A stretch of DNA of 64,000 bases from Deltaproteobacteria bacterium (lineage in GTDB: Bacteria; Desulfobacterota; Binatia; UBA1149; SPBQ01), in assembly GCA_029262375.1 (NCBI GenBank), contig JAJCZM010000027.1, positions 26,914 to 90,913 on the forward strand, read 5' to 3'. The position numbers and the translations under genes are program-made. This document shows, piece by piece, positions 60,442 to 64,000 of this stretch. The notes under the pieces were generated by a model. That model had not been told where the DNA came from. It saw only the letters and a list, made by a program, of their open reading frames with translations, and ran no database searches. Positions within the stretch are counted from its first letter, which is position 1. Every line of letters begins with the position of its first letter.

Positions 60442-62847
60442 ATGCTGCGACCGACTCGACTCAATTCATTGCTCGCACAATGCGTCTGGATCCTCGCCGG
60501 GGCGCTCGTGCCCGATGCGGCGATCGGCGCGCTGATTCCGAGCGGCGACGAAATTGCGATCAATAGCTATACCACCGGCGCGCAGCGCAACCCGGTACTC
60601 GTGGCGGCGGGTGATGGCGGTTTTATCGTCGTCTGGACGGATGACCGACCGAGCGAAGGCGGCGTAAGTGTCCGTGGGCGATTGGTTTCCGGGGATGGTC
60701 TGCCGCTTGGCGAGGAGTTCGCGGTCAGTGCCGGCACGGTATCGACGAACGGCCTTCCCGACATAGCTGCTACGAGCGATGGCAGCTTTGTCGTGGTCTG
60801 GCGCAATGTGCCATCCGGTTCCACCGTCCCGCGCATTCGCGGCCGCAAGCTCGATGCCGGCGGTGTGCCCTCGGGCCAGGCATTTGCGGTCAACACGGCT
60901 CGGGCGATCGGTGGCAACTACTATTTGGATCGCCCGGCCGTCGCGCAGGCGGGAGACGGCGGTTTCGTCGTCGTGTGGGCCAGCGGGGTCGACGACGGTG
61001 TGGCGACGCCGGAGATTTACGCGTTGTCGAGACGCTTCGATTCCAACGGCGCGCCGTTGGGTGCCGACCAGTTCATCAGCGGCATGCCGGGGCCTTTCGT
61101 TTCCAAGCGGGCTACTATCCGTAGCGACATCGCTGCTTTGGCTGACGGCAATCTGGCCGTCGCATGGTGGCAGGGGGAACCGGACCCGTATTCGTTTCGC
61201 GGACTGGTGCGGTTCCAACGTCTTGCCCCCGACGCCACAGTGCTCGGCGATTCAGAGTTGGTGGCTAGAGGTGGAAGGCGCGGCCCTCGCGTGATTCGCG
61301 ACTCCTCTCCCGGTCAGTCGCAGGTGTACTGGCGTGCTGTCGTCGGCGAAAGGTTCGACGCATCAGCTTTCGAAGACCTACGGCAGCGCAACTACTCAGA
61401 CACCGGCGAGGCAACGAGCGGAGAGATAGTGCTGGCTTCAGATCTTACACAAACAACCGCACCCGCTGCGCAGGTGCGCGAGATGGCGGTCACGCGTATA
61501 GACGACGAGCGCGTCGTCGTCGTCTGGACAAAGGCAAGCACGCAGCCCGTATCGCAGGTATTGCAGGTATTGCAGGTATTGAATGCTACTCGCGGCACCG
61601 TCGGCGACGAGAGCGCAGGAATCTTTGCCCGAGTGTTCGACAACGAAGGCCGGCCGCTCGGGCGCCCGCGCAAAGTCACGTCGGATGAGTCCTTGGATGC
61701 CGGAGCACCCGAAGTCATTTCTTTGGGCACGGACAAGGTTGCGATCGCGTGGGCCACAAATAGCGAAGGACCGTCCAGCGACGTCGTTGCGCGCGTGTTC
61801 GACCTGGCTTCACCCGTCTGCGGCGATGCAAACGATGACGGAGTCGTCTCGGCGGTCGATGCGCTGTTCGCCCTCGGAGCGGCCATCGGCACGCAAGCGT
61901 GTCACCCGTGCATTTGTGACGCCGACGGATCCGGAACGCATTCCGCATCGGACGCGCTCGGCGTTTTGCGAACTGCGGTCGGATTGCCGGCCACGATGTT
62001 ATGCCCGCAGTGTGCCGAGGACGCCGCTCTCGCGTACACTCTCAGTGAGGCCGACGGTTGTGCCGGCGTGCACCTAGAAATTCCCGCGACCGCGCTACCC
62101 GACGATACCCGTGCGCTGGCATGTGAAGTCGATGCCGACCTTCTTGCTCTCGGCTGCGACGTCACTTTGGTGCGAGCTGATGACGGGCTCGTTCTCGACG
62201 CACGTGACTGTTTCTTAAGCGATTCGAGATTGTTTTCATGTGCGGGCAGCGGGGATCTCGCCGAGATCGCGCGTACGGCGGACGTAGCGTGTGGTTGTAG
62301 CTGTGCGCTCGAATGCCCGGCACCACAGCTTTGTGTAGACGTGGAAGGCGTTGCGACGTGTTCGGCAGAGCCCGCGGCTTTGACGGCTACTCAACGCACC
62401 GTCGAAAGGTCCGTGGCGACAGTGGCGGGAGACACCGAGTCTGTTGTTCCCGCTTCGTCGGTCACAACCGTTGAGACGGTTCAGGTCGTGACCAGTTCCA
62501 CATCGACGACCCATTGCGGAACGTGTTGCCAGCTCGAAGAGAGCGGCAGTGTCGAGATCGAAGACGAGCTGGTTCTGACCGAATTGTTGGTGCGCGTTCA
62601 AACGACGGCAGATCCGGCGTTTTTCGAGACTTGCTTCTTCTGCGATCCGGAGTTCGGCTCGATCGTCGCGCTCGACGACGGAATCGCGTTTTGTCTGTCG
62701 TCGCCTCGCGGGGTCGAGACACCGACGACGATCCTGTGCGATGGTTTCCGAACGTTCACCGGACCCGGCGAAGTACTGCGCGCGCGAGGCGAGAACTTCG
62801 AACCGATCGACCCGTTGCCGGCCGTCATCGTTGGCGGCGGCGAGTAA
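60442..62847 (+). CDS. Secreted protein with GGFVVVW repeats and an internal dockerin-like pair
   Basis: 801 aa. An N-terminal signal (LAQCVWILAGALVPDAAIGA) precedes a region of repeated GDGGFIVVWTDDRPS, SDGSFVVVWRNVP, GDGGFVVVWASG and NLAVAWWQ units, roughly propeller or beta-repeat like. From residue 457 CGDANDDGVVSAVDALFAL and CDADGSGTHSASDALGVLR form a Cys-framed dockerin-like doublet very similar to the one ending at 784. The rest (about 280 aa) is Cys-rich (CGCSCALECPAPQLCV, CGTCCQLEESG) with no match. A 9-bp triplet repeat gives VLQVLQVL. It is the second dockerin-like protein of the window; role unknown. Confidence 0.75.
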   Translation: MLRPTRLNSLLAQCVWILAGALVPDAAIGALIPSGDEIAINSYTTGAQRNPVLVAAGDGGFIVVWTDDRPSEGGVSVRGRLVSGDGLPLGEEFAVSAGTVSTNGLPDIAATSDGSFVVVWRNVPSGSTVPRIRGRKLDAGGVPSGQAFAVNTARAIGGNYYLDRPAVAQAGDGGFVVVWASGVDDGVATPEIYALSRRFDSNGAPLGADQFISGMPGPFVSKRATIRSDIAALADGNLAVAWWQGEPDPYSFRGLVRFQRLAPDATVLGDSELVARGGRRGPRVIRDSSPGQSQVYWRAVVGERFDASAFEDLRQRNYSDTGEATSGEIVLASDLTQTTAPAAQVREMAVTRIDDERVVVVWTKASTQPVSQVLQVLQVLNATRGTVGDESAGIFARVFDNEGRPLGRPRKVTSDESLDAGAPEVISLGTDKVAIAWATNSEGPSSDVVARVFDLASPVCGDANDDGVVSAVDALFALGAAIGTQACHPCICDADGSGTHSASDALGVLRTAVGLPATMLCPQCAEDAALAYTLSEADGCAGVHLEIPATALPDDTRALACEVDADLLALGCDVTLVRADDGLVLDARDCFLSDSRLFSCAGSGDLAEIARTADVACGCSCALECPAPQLCVDVEGVATCSAEPAALTATQRTVERSVATVAGDTESVVPASSVTTVETVQVVTSSTSTTHCGTCCQLEESGSVEIEDELVLTELLVRVQTTADPAFFETCFFCDPEFGSIVALDDGIAFCLSSPRGVETPTTILCDGFRTFTGPGEVLRARGENFEPIDPLPAVIVGGGE
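61554..61580 (+). repeat. Three tandem copies of a 9-bp unit inside the 801-aa gene
   Basis: GCAGGTATT occurs three times in direct succession (61554, 61563, 61572), coding VLQ-type repeats. Perfect copies mark a slippage-prone tract. Confidence 0.9.
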
Positions 62848-63162
62848 GCCGGCGTCGTTCGCTTAGCTCCTGCGGCCCCGTGCCTGTCGGTTCGCGTCCA
62901 GAGATGGCGCGGAGCGGGTCTTCTACGAGCTGCGAAAGCCTCGAAATTTTCCAAGACGCGCGAGAATCTTTATTCCCATTTCCGAGATCTGGGAATGTGT
63001 CAGTCGGTTCCGCTGCCGCGCGCCGCGCGCAGCCTCTGGTTTGTTGGTCGGGAGGGCGCCCCGGGCGCGGATCGACGCAGCGCGGCCTATTGTGGTAGCG
63101 ATGTTCGCGAGACTGTGAACATACGGCACGGTTCGTGCTGATTGCTTTGTAGGGAGATCACG
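62848..63162. other. Noncoding stretch before the citrate synthase leader
   Basis: No convincing ORF or RNA gene is visible between the 801-aa gene and the small ORF at 63163. It contains an AT-rich patch (AAATTTTCC at 62944-62952), the inverted repeat at 62973 and a GC-rich patch near 63060. It probably carries the gltA promoter region, but no clear -35/-10 pair stands out. Confidence 0.5.
62973..62995. promoter_or_regulatory. Inverted repeat upstream of gltA
   Basis: TTCCCA and TGGGAA, perfect 6-bp arms with 11 bases between, 312 nt before the gltA start. Candidate operator; could be chance. Confidence 0.3.
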
Positions 63163-63297
63163 ATGCCACGAGCATCGCGCAAGCGGACTGCCGAGCGTTG
63201 CGACCCTCAATTGTCTCACCGCAGTCTTCGGCGAGCAGTTATCTGTAGAGCCGCGTCACTGGCTATGTCAGCGGCAAAGTGTACGTCCGTCGTATAG
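63163..63297 (+). CDS. Possible small basic protein or leader peptide before gltA
   Basis: ATG 63163 has GGGAG six bases upstream. The 44-aa product is basic (MPRASRKRTAERCDPQ start) with three Cys and a weak hydrophobic end. It stops ten bases before the gltA ATG. The good ribosome site and position suggest a leader, but the sequence is not characteristic of any family, so it may be chance. Confidence 0.3.
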   Translation: MPRASRKRTAERCDPQLSHRSLRRAVICRAASLAMSAAKCTSVV

Positions 63298-63307
63298 GGA
63301 GGTTGTC

Positions 63308-64000
63308 ATGTCGAAGTCGCAACAGGCTGGTAACGAGAGAGGGAAAGTCGAGCTTCGTCTCGGCGATGGCAGCATCGAACTTCCGACCGTAACGGGCACG
63401 GAAGGTGAGATCGGCATCGACATCGGGGCGCTACGGTCTAGTACGGGAATGATCACGCTCGATCCCGGATACGGCAATACGGGAGCCTGTCGCAGCGCGA
63501 TTACGTTCATCGATGGCGAGAAGGGCATCCTGCGTTACCGCGGCTATCCGATCGAAGAGCTAGCCGAGAAGGCGTCGTTTCTCGAGGTTGCGCATCTTTT
63601 GATCCATGGCGAGTTGCCGACGACGGCGCAGCGCGAGTCGTTCGAAAGCGAGATCACCCACCACACGCTACTGCACGAGAACTTCGAGCGGTTCTTTGGG
63701 GCGCTGCCGAAAGATGCGCATCCGATGCCGGCGCTGGCGGCTGCCGTTGGAGCCCTGGCTACGTTCTATCAAGATCCCGAGGACGAGGATGACGCGTTGG
63801 TCACTGCGATTCGGCTGCTCGGGAAGATGCCGACGATTGCCGCCTACTCCTACAAACACAGCATCGGACAGCCGTCGATTTACCCGCGCAACGACCTGGA
63901 CTACGCCACGAATTTTCTGCACATGATGTTCGCGACTCCGTGCGAGGCCTACGAGGTCGATCCCGACGACGCGAAGGTGATCGAACTGATGCTGATCCTG
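63308..64000 (+). CDS. gltA: Citrate synthase (3' end outside window)
   Basis: First 231 codons, running off the window edge. GGAGG lies four bases before ATG 63308. The start LRLGDGSIELPTVTGTEGE, then STGMITLDPGYGNTGACRS, ITFIDGEKGILRYRGYPIEELAE and FLEVAHLLIHGELP are the standard N-terminus of hexameric bacterial GltA. Later YSYKHSIGQPSIYPRNDLDYATNFLHMMF also fits. It condenses acetyl-CoA and oxaloacetate into citrate as the first TCA step. The catalytic His and Asp lie beyond the window. Confidence 0.95.
   Translation, partial: MSKSQQAGNERGKVELRLGDGSIELPTVTGTEGEIGIDIGALRSSTGMITLDPGYGNTGACRSAITFIDGEKGILRYRGYPIEELAEKASFLEVAHLLIHGELPTTAQRESFESEITHHTLLHENFERFFGALPKDAHPMPALAAAVGALATFYQDPEDEDDALVTAIRLLGKMPTIAAYSYKHSIGQPSIYPRNDLDYATNFLHMMFATPCEAYEVDPDDAKVIELMLIL

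Noticed and set aside
1..64000. CRISPR arrays, tRNA/rRNA genes, insertion sequences, integrases, phage genes
   Set aside because: Looked for direct-repeat arrays, tRNA-like TPsiC loops and transposase or integrase motifs; none seen. Defence or mobile islands are therefore not claimed.

Overview
The window looks like chromosomal DNA of a high-GC, Gram-negative, aerobic bacterium. Outer-membrane functions are plentiful: an apolipoprotein N-acyltransferase (Lnt), a LolA/LolCDE-like export operon ending in a beta-barrel, and lipoproteins. There are no phage, IS, CRISPR, tRNA or rRNA features. The mix of large secreted Cys-rich, dockerin-like and propeller proteins with lipid-related enzymes (WS/DGAT acyltransferase, phytanoyl-CoA dioxygenase, RetSat/CrtI-like oxidoreductase, fatty-acid desaturase) recalls uncultured Deltaproteobacteria-like lineages such as Candidatus Binatota or Myxococcota relatives. 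That placement is inference from gene content only.

Layout. 1-3.4 kb: secreted proteins, including a dockerin-like tail and a Thr/Ser-rich protein with a C-terminal module that recurs twice later. 3.5-9.1 kb: a sigma54-type response regulator with a possible -24/-12 promoter, a tail-to-tail multipass histidine kinase, and lnt. 9.1-14.3 kb: a GST with a cupin-cyclase fusion, then a 1039-aa Cys-rich secreted protein. 14.5-20.1 kb: a methyltransferase, a desaturase, and an SGNH-MBOAT-hexapeptide acyltransferase cassette for glycan O-acylation. 20.2-31.4 kb: speA, a COG2509 flavoprotein with PhyH, small membrane proteins, a RetSat-like oxidoreductase, an ICMT-like methyltransferase, and a TetR/hydrolase divergon with two well-formed operators.

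31.4-36.8 kb: a five-gene LolA-like/FtsX/FtsX/ABC/outer-membrane barrel operon. 37-41.3 kb: ppsA overlapping a ferric-reductase-like flavocytochrome, a 30-aa membrane peptide and a cytochrome c lipoprotein. 41.3-45.5 kb: ftsH, glutamate dehydrogenase and a TetR gene. 45.8-50.4 kb: DUF3604 (PHP-like), PpiC-type PPIase and HupE/UreJ. 50.4-53.1 kb: WS/DGAT acyltransferase, PpnP and YghU-like GST. 53.2-62.8 kb: a 1716-aa secreted protein with a seven-repeat propeller, a beta-helix protein, pirin, and an 801-aa secreted protein with a dockerin-like pair. 63.3 kb to the edge: the start of citrate synthase.

The most interesting undescribed material is in the exported proteins. A C-terminal beta-rich module is shared by three otherwise unrelated proteins (ending at 803, 48214 and 53174 on their strands). 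A Cys-framed dockerin-like doublet lies near both ends of the window. A duplicated Lys/Cys helical module with a KCRD signature lies in the 1039-aa protein. Several convergent gene pairs interlock their stop codons, and many genes are coupled by ATGA, TGATG or GTGA overlaps, so the genome is compact.
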